From assembly GCA_014381925.1 (NCBI GenBank), contig JACNKR010000050.1:1-62202 (forward strand): DNA of 62,202 nt, read 5' to 3'. This document shows positions 17,074-25,341 of the stretch, one piece after another (the stretch's first letter is position 1; every line of letters starts with the position of its first letter). The stretch comes from Fidelibacterota bacterium (GTDB lineage: Bacteria > Fidelibacterota > Marinisomatia > SCGC-AAA003-L08 > GCA-2689995). The notes below the pieces were generated by a model. The model saw nothing but the letters and a program-made list of their open reading frames with translations, was not told the origin of the DNA and ran no database searches. The position numbers were made by a program, and so were the translations under genes.

Positions 17074-17767
17074 ATTTTTAGCTCATGCAGGGATTGCATC
17101 CCGGCGAAAATGTGATGATATTATTTCATCAGGTAAAGTAAAGATAAATGATGCAATTTGCTTAGATTTCTCTTATCAGGTAACGGATGATGATTGTGTT
17201 CGTGTTTCAGGTGAGATCGTAAATGTAAAAAGTGAAAAAATAGTATATTTGCTCAATAAACCTAAAGGTGTAATTTCGTCTGTTACAGATGAGCGTAATA
17301 GAACAACTGTGATGGATTTCCTTCCTCTTGAAGAACGGTTATTTCCCATTGGCAGATTAGATAGAGATACAACAGGTGTATTATTAATTACAAATGATGG
17401 AGAGCTAGCAAATAGACTTACACATCCACGTTATGGTGTAGAAAAAAAATATATTGCTGTAACTAATATAGATATTCCTCGCCAAGAATATATGAAATTA
17501 AAAACGGGTATTAAATTGGAAGAAGGTGGGGTAGCTCGAGGAGAAATTCAATTTTTAAATAAAATGGGAAAACGCTTTGTTTGGCAAGTGACCTTAAAGG
17601 AAGGTAAAAAAAGAGAAGTAAAAAGAATATTTTTAGCTCTTGGTTCTCGAGTAATTGATTTGCATCGAGAAATATTTGCTGGTCTCGGTATTGGTAAACT
17701 CAAACAAGGTAAATTTCGTAAATTAAAAAAAGTAGAAATACAGGGTTTATATCGTCTCAGTCAATGA
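17060..17767 (+). CDS. rluB: Ribosomal pseudouridine synthase (RluB/RsuA family)
   Basis: This enzyme isomerises a uridine to pseudouridine in rRNA, for RluB at the 23S position near the peptidyl-transferase centre. The N-terminal S4 domain begins MRLNKFLAHAGIASRRKCD. The catalytic domain contains LLNKPKGVISSVTD and GRLDRDTTGVLLITNDG with the catalytic Asp, then LTHPRYGVEKKYI and EGKKREVKRIF. I choose the ATG at 17060 because the S4 domain starts there; a TTG one codon upstream is also possible. The protein has 235 or 236 residues. Assignment to RluB over RsuA rests on the scpB context, so substrate identity is probable only. Confidence 0.88.
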   Translation: MRLNKFLAHAGIASRRKCDDIISSGKVKINDAICLDFSYQVTDDDCVRVSGEIVNVKSEKIVYLLNKPKGVISSVTDERNRTTVMDFLPLEERLFPIGRLDRDTTGVLLITNDGELANRLTHPRYGVEKKYIAVTNIDIPRQEYMKLKTGIKLEEGGVARGEIQFLNKMGKRFVWQVTLKEGKKREVKRIFLALGSRVIDLHREIFAGLGIGKLKQGKFRKLKKVEIQGLYRLSQ

Positions 17768-19605
17768 ATTCCTTAAATTATAAATATTGTGATTCTTTAC
17801 TAAATTATAGTCGTCAAAATTCACGAGTGGTAAATATTGGCTCTCTACCTGTAGGAGGTCGTAATCCAATTAGAATTCAATCTATGACGACTACACATAC
17901 GATGGATACAAATGCTACGGTTGAGCAAAGTATTAGAATGATTGATGCTGGGTGTGAATATGTGCGAATAACAGCTCCAAGTATCAATGAGGCTGAAAAC
18001 CTTAAATTAATTAAATCTGAATTAAAAGCGAGAGGCTACGATAATCCATTAATTGCTGATATTCATTTTACACCCAAAGCGGCAGAAATTTCAGCGAGAT
18101 ATGTTGAAAAAATTAGAATTAACCCCGGAAATTTTGTAGATCGAAAAAAGTTCCAATTGCATGAATATACAGATATTGATTATAAATTGGAATTAGAACG
18201 AATTAGTGAACGCTTTAGTCCGTTAGTGAATATATGTAAGTTAGAAGGGACAGCTATGAGAATAGGCACAAATCATGGCTCTCTCTCTGACAGAATATTA
18301 AGTCGTTATGGAGATACTCCTTTGGGTATGGTAGAATCTGCACTGGAATTTATTCGGATCTGTGAATTAAATAATTTCTATGACATAGTACTTTCAATGA
18401 AATCAAGCAATCCATTAGTGATGGTTCAAGCTTATAGATTATTAGTTAGTAAAATGAATGATGAGGGAATGAATTACCCCTTACATTTAGGAGTTACTGA
18501 AGCGGGTGAAGGAGTTGATGGACGAATAAAATCAGCACTTGGAATAGGAACTTTATTGGCAGACGGGTTAGGCGATACAATTAGAGTTTCATTAACTGAA
18601 GAGCCTGAATTTGAAATTCCTGTTGCCCAACAGTTAATTGATTCACTTCAATTTTCCCATATAAAAAATAGCAGCAAGTTAAATAATATGAATGAAGGTT
18701 TATTTAATCCTTTTGAATATCACAGAAGAGAAACAGCTCAAATTGAAAATATAGGTAGCCAACATTCTCCTATTGTAATATCAAATTTTCCTTATAAAAA
18801 AAACGCTTCTGAGGATTTATCTGAGCTTGGATTTAATTATTTAAATAAATTAGATAAATGGTCAATATCGGATCAGTCGCCAGATTATATTTACTGTAAT
18901 TCAACATCAATCAATTTTAAAATACCGGAACGATTAAATACAATATCAAAGAATAGCTTAAAGCCATTTGAGATTTATACAATTGATGAATTATTAAATT
19001 CAACAGAGATAAAAAATAATATTATAATTATTCTTTTGTTAAACCAAAACATTCACTTTCATAAAATTAGATCTGTTTATTTTCATTGTAAAAGAAATAA
19101 TATTTTGAATCCAATAATATTTAAAAAAGATTATTTAGAGGAAAGTATTGACAAAGTCCAACTTATTGCATCTTATGAATTAGGAGGACAATTATTAGAT
19201 GGATTTGGAGATGGATTATGGTTATCTCATAGAGGAAATAATCTTCATAATTTAGCCTTTAATATTTTACAAGCAACACGAACTCGAATTTCTAAAACAG
19301 AATATATCTCTTGTCCTAGTTGCGGTAGAACACTTTTTGATTTACAAGAAACCACTGCAGAAATCCGTAAAAAAACGAATCATTTGAAAGGTGTTAAAAT
19401 TGGAATAATGGGCTGTATTGTAAATGGACCAGGTGAAATGGCTGATGCTGATTTTGGATATGTTGGTACGGGTGAAGGAAAAATTTCACTTTATAAAGGA
19501 CAGGAAATTGTAAAGAAAAATATTCCAGCTGAATTGGCTGTGAATGAATTAATAAGCCTAATTAAGGAACATGGTTCATGGGTTGAATCAGAACTTAAAG
19601 TTTAA
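17764..19605 (+). CDS. ispG: 4-hydroxy-3-methylbut-2-en-1-yl diphosphate synthase, long form
   Basis: IspG (GcpE) is the penultimate enzyme of the MEP isoprenoid pathway, converting MEcPP to HMBPP with a [4Fe-4S] cluster. The protein has 613 residues, matching the three-domain form of plants, Chlamydiae and Bacteroidota-Chlorobiota rather than the about 370-residue E. coli type. Visible parts are a TIM-barrel with NPIRIQSMTTTHTMDTNATV, a long middle insert (about 300-500), and the cluster domain with CPSCGRTLFDLQ and IGIMGCIVNGPGEMADADFG. The ATG overlaps the rluB stop by four bases. The middle insert is structural in homologues and has no known catalytic role. Confidence 0.95.
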   Translation: MNSLNYKYCDSLLNYSRQNSRVVNIGSLPVGGRNPIRIQSMTTTHTMDTNATVEQSIRMIDAGCEYVRITAPSINEAENLKLIKSELKARGYDNPLIADIHFTPKAAEISARYVEKIRINPGNFVDRKKFQLHEYTDIDYKLELERISERFSPLVNICKLEGTAMRIGTNHGSLSDRILSRYGDTPLGMVESALEFIRICELNNFYDIVLSMKSSNPLVMVQAYRLLVSKMNDEGMNYPLHLGVTEAGEGVDGRIKSALGIGTLLADGLGDTIRVSLTEEPEFEIPVAQQLIDSLQFSHIKNSSKLNNMNEGLFNPFEYHRRETAQIENIGSQHSPIVISNFPYKKNASEDLSELGFNYLNKLDKWSISDQSPDYIYCNSTSINFKIPERLNTISKNSLKPFEIYTIDELLNSTEIKNNIIIILLLNQNIHFHKIRSVYFHCKRNNILNPIIFKKDYLEESIDKVQLIASYELGGQLLDGFGDGLWLSHRGNNLHNLAFNILQATRTRISKTEYISCPSCGRTLFDLQETTAEIRKKTNHLKGVKIGIMGCIVNGPGEMADADFGYVGTGEGKISLYKGQEIVKKNIPAELAVNELISLIKEHGSWVESELKV

Positions 19606-19627
19606 AATAAAATAATGGGAGTCCCCG

Positions 19628-21169
19628 ATGTATGCAAAAGTTTTATCAAGTGCTGTATTAGGAATTGATGCCTATACAGTTACCGTTGAGTCTAACACTG
19701 AAAATGTAACCCCCTTCACAATAAATACAGTTGGTTTACCTGAAGGTGCTGTCCGTGAAAGTAAAGAACGCGTAATGGCCGCAATAAAAAATTCAGGTTT
19801 CTTATTAAAGCAGAAACGAATCACAATTAATTTAGCTCCTGCAGATATTCGAAAAGAAGGTGCCTTATTCGATTTACCAATAGCCATAGGAATTTTAGCA
19901 TCTTATGGTCTTGTAAAAACAACTTTTTTTAAGAAAATAATTTTTATTGGCGAATTATCTTTAAATGGAAAGTTACGGCAAGTTAAAGGAGTTTTCCCTA
20001 TATGCCTAAATGCCAAAAAAACGGGAATCTCTGGTATTATTATTCCCAAAAAAAATATTGAAGAAGCATCGTTTGTTGAAGGTATTCGCATTGCAGGATT
20101 AGAAACATTAAAAGATGTTGTAGATGTCTTAAATGGAGAAAAAGATTTTAAAGGTGAAACTCGAAAAGGTAAAACTTTTTCAGGAAATTCTTTTCAATAT
20201 GATGTTGATTTTGCCGATGTAAAGGGGCAGGAAAATGTTAAACGAGCATTGGAGGTCTCCGCTGCTGGAGGTCATAATATTTTACTTATTGGTCCTCCTG
20301 GAAGCGGTAAAACAATGCTGGCAAAACGAATACCAACAATTTTACCTGAAATGACAATTGAAGAAGCGCTTGAAACTACGAAGATACATTCAGTTGCTGG
20401 TCTTATTGATGCATCTTTTGGAATAGTTAATTATCGTCCATTTAGATCACCACATCATACAATAAGCGATGTAGGATTAATTGGTGGAGGTCAAGTGCCA
20501 AAACCAGGAGAGGTAAGTATTTCGCAAAATGGAGTTTTATTTTTAGATGAACTTCCTGAATTTAAAAAAAATGTGTTAGAAGTTTTAAGACAGCCAATAG
20601 AAAACGGAGAAGTCACTATTTCAAGAGCAAAAATTTCGTTAACATATCCTGCAAATTTTATGTTAGTTTCAGCAATGAACCCTTGTCCATGTGGATATTA
20701 TACTGATCCTAAAAATGAATGTTGTTGTAATCCTCAATTAATTCAACGGTATTTGTCTAAAATATCAGGACCTTTATTAGATAGAATTGATATTCATATT
20801 GAAGTTCCTGCAGTAGAATATGATAAATTATCAGGCAAGCAAACGGGAGAAAAATCGGATGTTATTCGTAATCGAATACAAAAAGCAAGAGAAATTCAAA
20901 TTCAGCGATTTAAAGAAAAACCAAAATTACATGATAATGCTGGGATGGAAAGAAGTTATATTGAGAAATATTGTAAACTTTCAAATGAAAGTCGGATTTT
21001 ACTAAAGACCGCAATGGAAAAACTTGGATTGTCTGCAAGAGCTTATGACCGAATTTTAAAGGTAAGTAGAACAATTGCAGACTTAGAAAATAAAAAAAAT
21101 ATAAAATCACATCATATAGGAGAGGCAATTCAATATAGAAGCCTTGATAGAAGTATGTGGTTAGGGTAG
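19628..21169 (+). CDS. comM: YifB/ComM-type Mg-chelatase-like AAA+ ATPase
   Basis: ComM is a hexameric helicase that promotes branch migration during natural transformation in some bacteria. The 513-residue protein has an N-terminal Lon-protease-like domain (VGLPEGAVRESKERVMAAI, NLAPADIRKEGALFDLPIAI), a Mg-chelatase ATPase with Walker A GPPGSGKTMLAKR and FRSPHHTISDVGLIGGG, the Walker B region LFLDELPEF, the AMNPCPCGYYTDP cysteine motif, and a C-terminal MgChl domain (LGLSARAYDRILKVSRTIADLE). An AGTCCCC stretch rather than a clean Shine-Dalgarno precedes the ATG. The protein is widespread in non-competent bacteria too, so competence itself is not proved. Confidence 0.93.
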   Translation: MYAKVLSSAVLGIDAYTVTVESNTENVTPFTINTVGLPEGAVRESKERVMAAIKNSGFLLKQKRITINLAPADIRKEGALFDLPIAIGILASYGLVKTTFFKKIIFIGELSLNGKLRQVKGVFPICLNAKKTGISGIIIPKKNIEEASFVEGIRIAGLETLKDVVDVLNGEKDFKGETRKGKTFSGNSFQYDVDFADVKGQENVKRALEVSAAGGHNILLIGPPGSGKTMLAKRIPTILPEMTIEEALETTKIHSVAGLIDASFGIVNYRPFRSPHHTISDVGLIGGGQVPKPGEVSISQNGVLFLDELPEFKKNVLEVLRQPIENGEVTISRAKISLTYPANFMLVSAMNPCPCGYYTDPKNECCCNPQLIQRYLSKISGPLLDRIDIHIEVPAVEYDKLSGKQTGEKSDVIRNRIQKAREIQIQRFKEKPKLHDNAGMERSYIEKYCKLSNESRILLKTAMEKLGLSARAYDRILKVSRTIADLENKKNIKSHHIGEAIQYRSLDRSMWLG

Positions 21170-21178
21170 AAAGGAATT

Positions 21179-21616
21179 ATGAAATTAATAATTAAACCAT
21201 TATCAGAAGTCGCAAGAGAATTATATGAAAATCATGGACATTTTCATCAAGGTGATGCTGGGTTAGATCTATATGCGCCTGAAAAAATAATATTTAAACC
21301 TGGTGAAACTAAAGGAATTAAACTACAAATTTCATGTGAACCACTTGATGGAAAAGCATATTATTTATTCCCAAGATCGAGTATATCAAAAACACCATTA
21401 AGAATGTCGAATTCAATTGGGTTAATTGATGGGGGTTATCGAGGAGAAATAATGGCAATGTGTGATAATATTAAAAATTTTGAATATATTGTAGAAAAAG
21501 GTCAACGTCTATTTCAATTAGTTGCTACTGATTCATCACCTATTGAATATGAGTTAAAAGATGAATTATCAAATACTTCTCGTGGAAGTGGTGGATTTGG
21601 GTCAACAGGAAAGTAG
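21179..21616 (+). CDS. dut: Deoxyuridine 5'-triphosphate nucleotidohydrolase (dUTPase)
   Basis: Dut cleaves dUTP to dUMP and pyrophosphate, keeping uracil out of DNA and supplying thymidylate synthesis. The five trimeric-dUTPase motifs can be followed: GDAGLDLYAPE (I), PRSSISKTP (II), IGLIDGGYRGEI (III), EKGQRLFQLV (IV) and RGSGGFGSTGK (V). The 145-residue length is normal. The ATG at 21179 has AAGGAAT immediately upstream. It ends the comM-proximal stretch and is followed by a 106-bp gap. Confidence 0.95.
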   Translation: MKLIIKPLSEVARELYENHGHFHQGDAGLDLYAPEKIIFKPGETKGIKLQISCEPLDGKAYYLFPRSSISKTPLRMSNSIGLIDGGYRGEIMAMCDNIKNFEYIVEKGQRLFQLVATDSSPIEYELKDELSNTSRGSGGFGSTGK

Positions 21617-21722
21617 TTTTATTTTTGAAATACCAATACAAAATTATACAAAGCATTTATTTTTAATAATAAAAAATATTTTGTAAATTACTAGGCTATT
21701 TGATAAGGTGAATATATAGAAT
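21617..21722 (+). promoter_or_regulatory. Intergenic gap, possible promoter for cmk-rpsA
   Basis: This 106-bp AT-rich gap is one of the few breaks in the plus-strand run. A TTGTAA word (21681-21686) lies 17 bases before TAAGGT, a weak match to a sigma70 promoter. No hairpin with a U-tract follows dut. A promoter here is plausible because cmk-rpsA is a common transcription unit and needs high expression, but the sequence alone is not decisive. Confidence 0.3.
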
Positions 21723-22382
21723 ATGATAGTTGCAATTGATGGTCCTGCGGGGTCAGGTAAAAGTTCGACTGCAAAGGAAATTGCAAAACAGTTGGGTTGG
21801 ATTTATTTAGATACTGGTGCAATGTATCGTACAATTACTTTTTATTTTATAAAAAATAATATTGATTATAAAAAAAGTAAATGTTATATCGATATATTAA
21901 AGAAAATTCATTTTAAAATTATTAATGAAGATTCTCAATTAGTTTATTTAAATAATGAAGATGTAACTAATCATATTCGAAGTAATGAAGTAACTCGGTT
22001 TGTGAGTACAATCAGTACTATTCCTGAAGTGAGAAAGTTTTGCGTGAATTTGCAACGAGAAATTTCTGAAAATTCTAATGTTGTAATTGAAGGTCGAGAT
22101 ATTGGAACAAAAGTATTTCCAAATGCTGAAGTTAAAATATTTTTAACTGCTTCTGTTGAAGAACGTGCAAAGCGAAGATTTAATGAGCTTGATTCCTCAA
22201 ATGATATTACATTTGAACAATTAGTTGATGATATTAAGTTAAGAGATCAAAAGGATTCAGAAAGAAAAATTTCACCATTAAAAATAGCTGAAGATGCAAC
22301 TGTAATTGATACAAGTGGCATGGATTTTAATCAACAAATAACTAAAATAAAAAAACATATAGAGGATGTTCTCTCTATATAA
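21723..22382 (+). CDS. cmk: Cytidylate kinase
   Basis: Cmk phosphorylates CMP and dCMP to the diphosphates. The P-loop is DGPAGSGKSSTAKEIAKQLG near the N-terminus. Next come LDTGAMYRTITFY, the NMP-binding VVIEGRDIGTKVFPNAEVKIF segment, and the lid region AEERAKRR-like (EERAKRRFNEL) with RDQKDSERKISPL. The 219 residues match the short bacterial form. The ATG at 21723 is followed 21 bp after its stop by rpsA, a pairing conserved in many bacteria. Confidence 0.95.
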   Translation: MIVAIDGPAGSGKSSTAKEIAKQLGWIYLDTGAMYRTITFYFIKNNIDYKKSKCYIDILKKIHFKIINEDSQLVYLNNEDVTNHIRSNEVTRFVSTISTIPEVRKFCVNLQREISENSNVVIEGRDIGTKVFPNAEVKIFLTASVEERAKRRFNELDSSNDITFEQLVDDIKLRDQKDSERKISPLKIAEDATVIDTSGMDFNQQITKIKKHIEDVLSI

Positions 22383-22403
22383 TTTGGAGCAACTTTTAAA
22401 CGA

Positions 22404-24281
22404 ATGCTTAATGAAACCACAACAACTGAAGAAACTGTAACTATTAATCCTGAAACTGAAGATTCAACTGAAAAAGTTAAAGAAAATGTTACCATTGAAA
22501 AACCAATAGAATCTAAACCCTCAACTCAAATTGATTATCTTGATAAATCTATTTTAGAAATTAAATCAGTTAATTTTGATGAGGTTGATCAATACAATGA
22601 AGAAGATCTTGATGAACTACCTGAATTATATCATGAATCATTTAAAGATATAAATGTTAACGATGTTACAACTGGCACTGTAGTAAATATTACAGATCGA
22701 GAAATTTTTATAGATATTGGATTTAAATCTGAAGGTATTGTACCAAAATCAGAATTTCCTGAATTACCAGCTATTGGTGATGAACACAGAGTATTTATCA
22801 ATACTTTTGAAGATCATAAAGGAAATTGTTCATTATCAAAAGAAAAAGCTGTATTCCTTGAACGATGGAATGAATTGAATGAATCGTTTGAAAAGGAAGA
22901 AATTATTAAAGGCACGATTATTAAAAGAATTAAAGGTGGAATGGTTGTTGATTTAATTGGTGTTACTGCATTTTTACCCGGTTCACAAATTGATGTAAGA
23001 CCTATTACTAATTTTGATGACTATATTGGTGAAGAATTAGAATTTAAAATTGTTAAAGTGAATGAAACTCGAAAAAATATTGTTATTTCAAGAAAAGCAT
23101 TATTAGAAGTTGATCTTCATGAAAAACGAAAAGAAATAATAGATCAGCTTGAAACAGGAATGGTCCTAGAGGGAACTGTAAAAAATATTACAGATTTTGG
23201 TGCATTTATTGATTTAGGTGGGATTGATGGATTACTTCATATTACTGATATTACTTGGGGTAGAATAAATCATCCATCTGAAGCATTGGAAATGGAACAG
23301 ACAATTACGGTGAAAGTTATTGATTTCGATGTTGAAAAAGTACGAGTTAGCCTTGGGATGAAACAATTAGAACCAGAACCATGGGAAGAAGCAGAAGTTA
23401 AGTATCCTGTTGATTCGCACGTTAAAGGTAAAATTGTTAATATGATGAATTATGGTGTATTTGTTGAACTTGAAAAAGGTATTGAAGGTCTAATTCATGT
23501 TTCTGAAATGTCATGGACTCGACATATAAAAAACCCAAATGAGTTATATAAACTCGGTGATGAGGTTGAAGCTAAAATCCTTAGTATTGATAAAGAAGAA
23601 AAGAAAATTTCATTAGGGATTAAGCAATTAACTGAAAATCCATGGGATGAAATTGAAGAAAAATATCCAGTTGGTTCAATTACTTCAGGAGTAGTGAGGA
23701 ATCTTACTCAATTTGGTGCGTTTGTTGAATTAGAACAAGGTATTGATGGTTTAGTTCATATTTCAGATATGTCCTGGACAAAAAATGTGAGACATCCAAA
23801 AGATTTTCTTAAAAAAGGTGATAAAATTGATGTTAAAATTCTTGAGGCATCTGGAGAAAATAGAAGATTATCTTTTGGTATAAAGCAAACTGAAGATGAT
23901 CCATGGGGTGAATTAAAAACTATTTTTAATTCTGGAAAATTGATTGAAGCTAAGGTACTTCGAGTTCTTGATAAAGGAATTATATTTACATTGGAGCAAG
24001 AACTTGAAGGGATTGTACCTTTAAAGCGATTATCTAAACAGGCTAGAGCAGATATTAAAACTAAGTTTAAACCTGAGGATCTTGTTGAAGTAATTGTTCA
24101 AGAAATAGATCAAGAATCTAAAAAAGTAATTTTGATGTTAAATGAACCTGAAAGTCAGGAAGATATAGCAATCAAAGAAGAAAAAGAAACTATGAAGAAA
24201 TTGAAAAAAGAATCTACAAGTGATAAACTTGAAGTTCCACAAGAAATAATTGATAGTTTAAATAAAGCATCAAAATCATAA
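22404..24281 (+). CDS. rpsA: 30S ribosomal protein S1
   Basis: S1 is a large RNA-binding protein of the small ribosomal subunit that helps to capture and unfold mRNA. The 625-residue protein carries six S1 (OB-fold) repeats, starting at about residues 90, 175, 245, 335, 420 and 505. Repeats 3-5 are the most canonical (for example NITDFGAFIDLGGIDGLLHI and RNLTQFGAFVELEQGIDGLV). An acidic, threonine-rich N-terminal extension of about 80 residues precedes them. The start is ATG at 22404 with GGAGC upstream. A strong intrinsic terminator follows the stop. With many TTG and weakly Shine-Dalgarno-preceded starts here, S1 is probably important for initiation in this organism (inference). Confidence 0.95.
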   Translation: MLNETTTTEETVTINPETEDSTEKVKENVTIEKPIESKPSTQIDYLDKSILEIKSVNFDEVDQYNEEDLDELPELYHESFKDINVNDVTTGTVVNITDREIFIDIGFKSEGIVPKSEFPELPAIGDEHRVFINTFEDHKGNCSLSKEKAVFLERWNELNESFEKEEIIKGTIIKRIKGGMVVDLIGVTAFLPGSQIDVRPITNFDDYIGEELEFKIVKVNETRKNIVISRKALLEVDLHEKRKEIIDQLETGMVLEGTVKNITDFGAFIDLGGIDGLLHITDITWGRINHPSEALEMEQTITVKVIDFDVEKVRVSLGMKQLEPEPWEEAEVKYPVDSHVKGKIVNMMNYGVFVELEKGIEGLIHVSEMSWTRHIKNPNELYKLGDEVEAKILSIDKEEKKISLGIKQLTENPWDEIEEKYPVGSITSGVVRNLTQFGAFVELEQGIDGLVHISDMSWTKNVRHPKDFLKKGDKIDVKILEASGENRRLSFGIKQTEDDPWGELKTIFNSGKLIEAKVLRVLDKGIIFTLEQELEGIVPLKRLSKQARADIKTKFKPEDLVEVIVQEIDQESKKVILMLNEPESQEDIAIKEEKETMKKLKKESTSDKLEVPQEIIDSLNKASKS

Positions 24282-24303
24282 TTATTTTATGATTTACTTG
24301 ATT

Positions 24304-24333
24304 AAAGGGGGTTTTAATAACCCCCTTTTTTTT
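24304..24333 (+). terminator. Intrinsic terminator after rpsA
   Basis: GGGGGTT (24307-24313) pairs perfectly with AACCCCC (24319-24325) around a five-base loop. The stem extends by AAA/TTT (24304-24306 with 24326-24328), and eight T residues follow (24326-24333). It lies 22 bases after the rpsA stop and only 9 bases before the tsaD start, so tsaD must be read by partial read-through or its own upstream promoter. Confidence 0.93.
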
Positions 24334-24342
24334 ATCTGAAAA

Positions 24343-25341
24343 ATGATTATTTTAGGAATAGAATCCTCTTGTGATGAAACTGCAGCATCAATTGTAAAAA
24401 ATGGTGAAATATTAAGTAATTCAGTTTATTCTCAGGGAATACACAAATCATTTGGTGGAGTTGTACCAGAGGTTGCTTCAAGGGAGCATGAATATCGAAT
24501 TGTACCCATTGTTCAAGAAGCGATAAATGAAGCCAATATAACAATCTCAGACATTGATGGAATTGCCGTAACATTTGGACCTGGATTAATGGGTGCATTA
24601 CTTGTAGGGTTAAATTTTGCAAAAGGAATGTCTCTCGCATTAAATATTCCATATATTGGAATCAACCATCTCGAGGGTCATTTATTTGCAAGTATGATTG
24701 ATAATACAGAAATCAAATTTCCATTTTTAAATTTATTGGTATCTGGGGGACATACACAATTATGGATAATTAATAATTATGGTGATTATAACTTATTAGG
24801 AACAACAGCAGATGATGCTGCAGGAGAAGCATTTGATAAAGGTGCACGAATGTTAGGATTAAATTATCCTGGTGGACCAGAAATTCAAAAATCTGCAAAA
24901 AATGGAAACCCCAAAAAATATAAATTCCCTAGACCTATTATAAAAAAATCAAAATTTAATTTTTCTTTTTCCGGATTAAAAACTGCATTATTATATTCAT
25001 TAAAAAAAATGAGTAAAGACGATATAGATGAGAATTTAGCTGATTTATCAGCAAGTTATCAAGAGGCAATTGTTGATTCTTTAATTCAAAAAACTCAATT
25101 AGCGGTAAAAGAAACTGGAATAAAAACAATTTCAATTTCTGGTGGTGTTGCTGCGAATCAACGATTTAGAAAAAAACTTTCTATTAATTTAGAAAATAAA
25201 TGTAATATATTTTTTCCTCCTTTTGAATATTGTACAGATAATGGGGCAATGATAGCATTAACAGGATATAAGTTTTTATCAAATGATATAAAATCTCCAT
25301 ATAATTTAAAACCAATCCCTAATTTAAGTCTTGCTAAATAG
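24343..25341 (+). CDS. tsaD: tRNA N6-adenosine threonylcarbamoyltransferase
   Basis: TsaD (Gcp/YgjD) transfers the threonylcarbamoyl group from TC-AMP to A37 of ANN-decoding tRNAs. The first stretch ILGIESSCDETAASIVKNG, the HKSFGGVVPEVASREH segment, and the metal-binding NHLEGHLFA are typical. Further family motifs are LVSGGHTQLW, DDAAGEAFDKGARMLGL-like sequence and the C-terminal CTDNGAMIALTGY. The 332 residues fit the family. ATG at 24343. The partner genes tsaB, tsaC and tsaE are not in the window. Confidence 0.96.
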   Translation: MIILGIESSCDETAASIVKNGEILSNSVYSQGIHKSFGGVVPEVASREHEYRIVPIVQEAINEANITISDIDGIAVTFGPGLMGALLVGLNFAKGMSLALNIPYIGINHLEGHLFASMIDNTEIKFPFLNLLVSGGHTQLWIINNYGDYNLLGTTADDAAGEAFDKGARMLGLNYPGGPEIQKSAKNGNPKKYKFPRPIIKKSKFNFSFSGLKTALLYSLKKMSKDDIDENLADLSASYQEAIVDSLIQKTQLAVKETGIKTISISGGVAANQRFRKKLSINLENKCNIFFPPFEYCTDNGAMIALTGYKFLSNDIKSPYNLKPIPNLSLAK

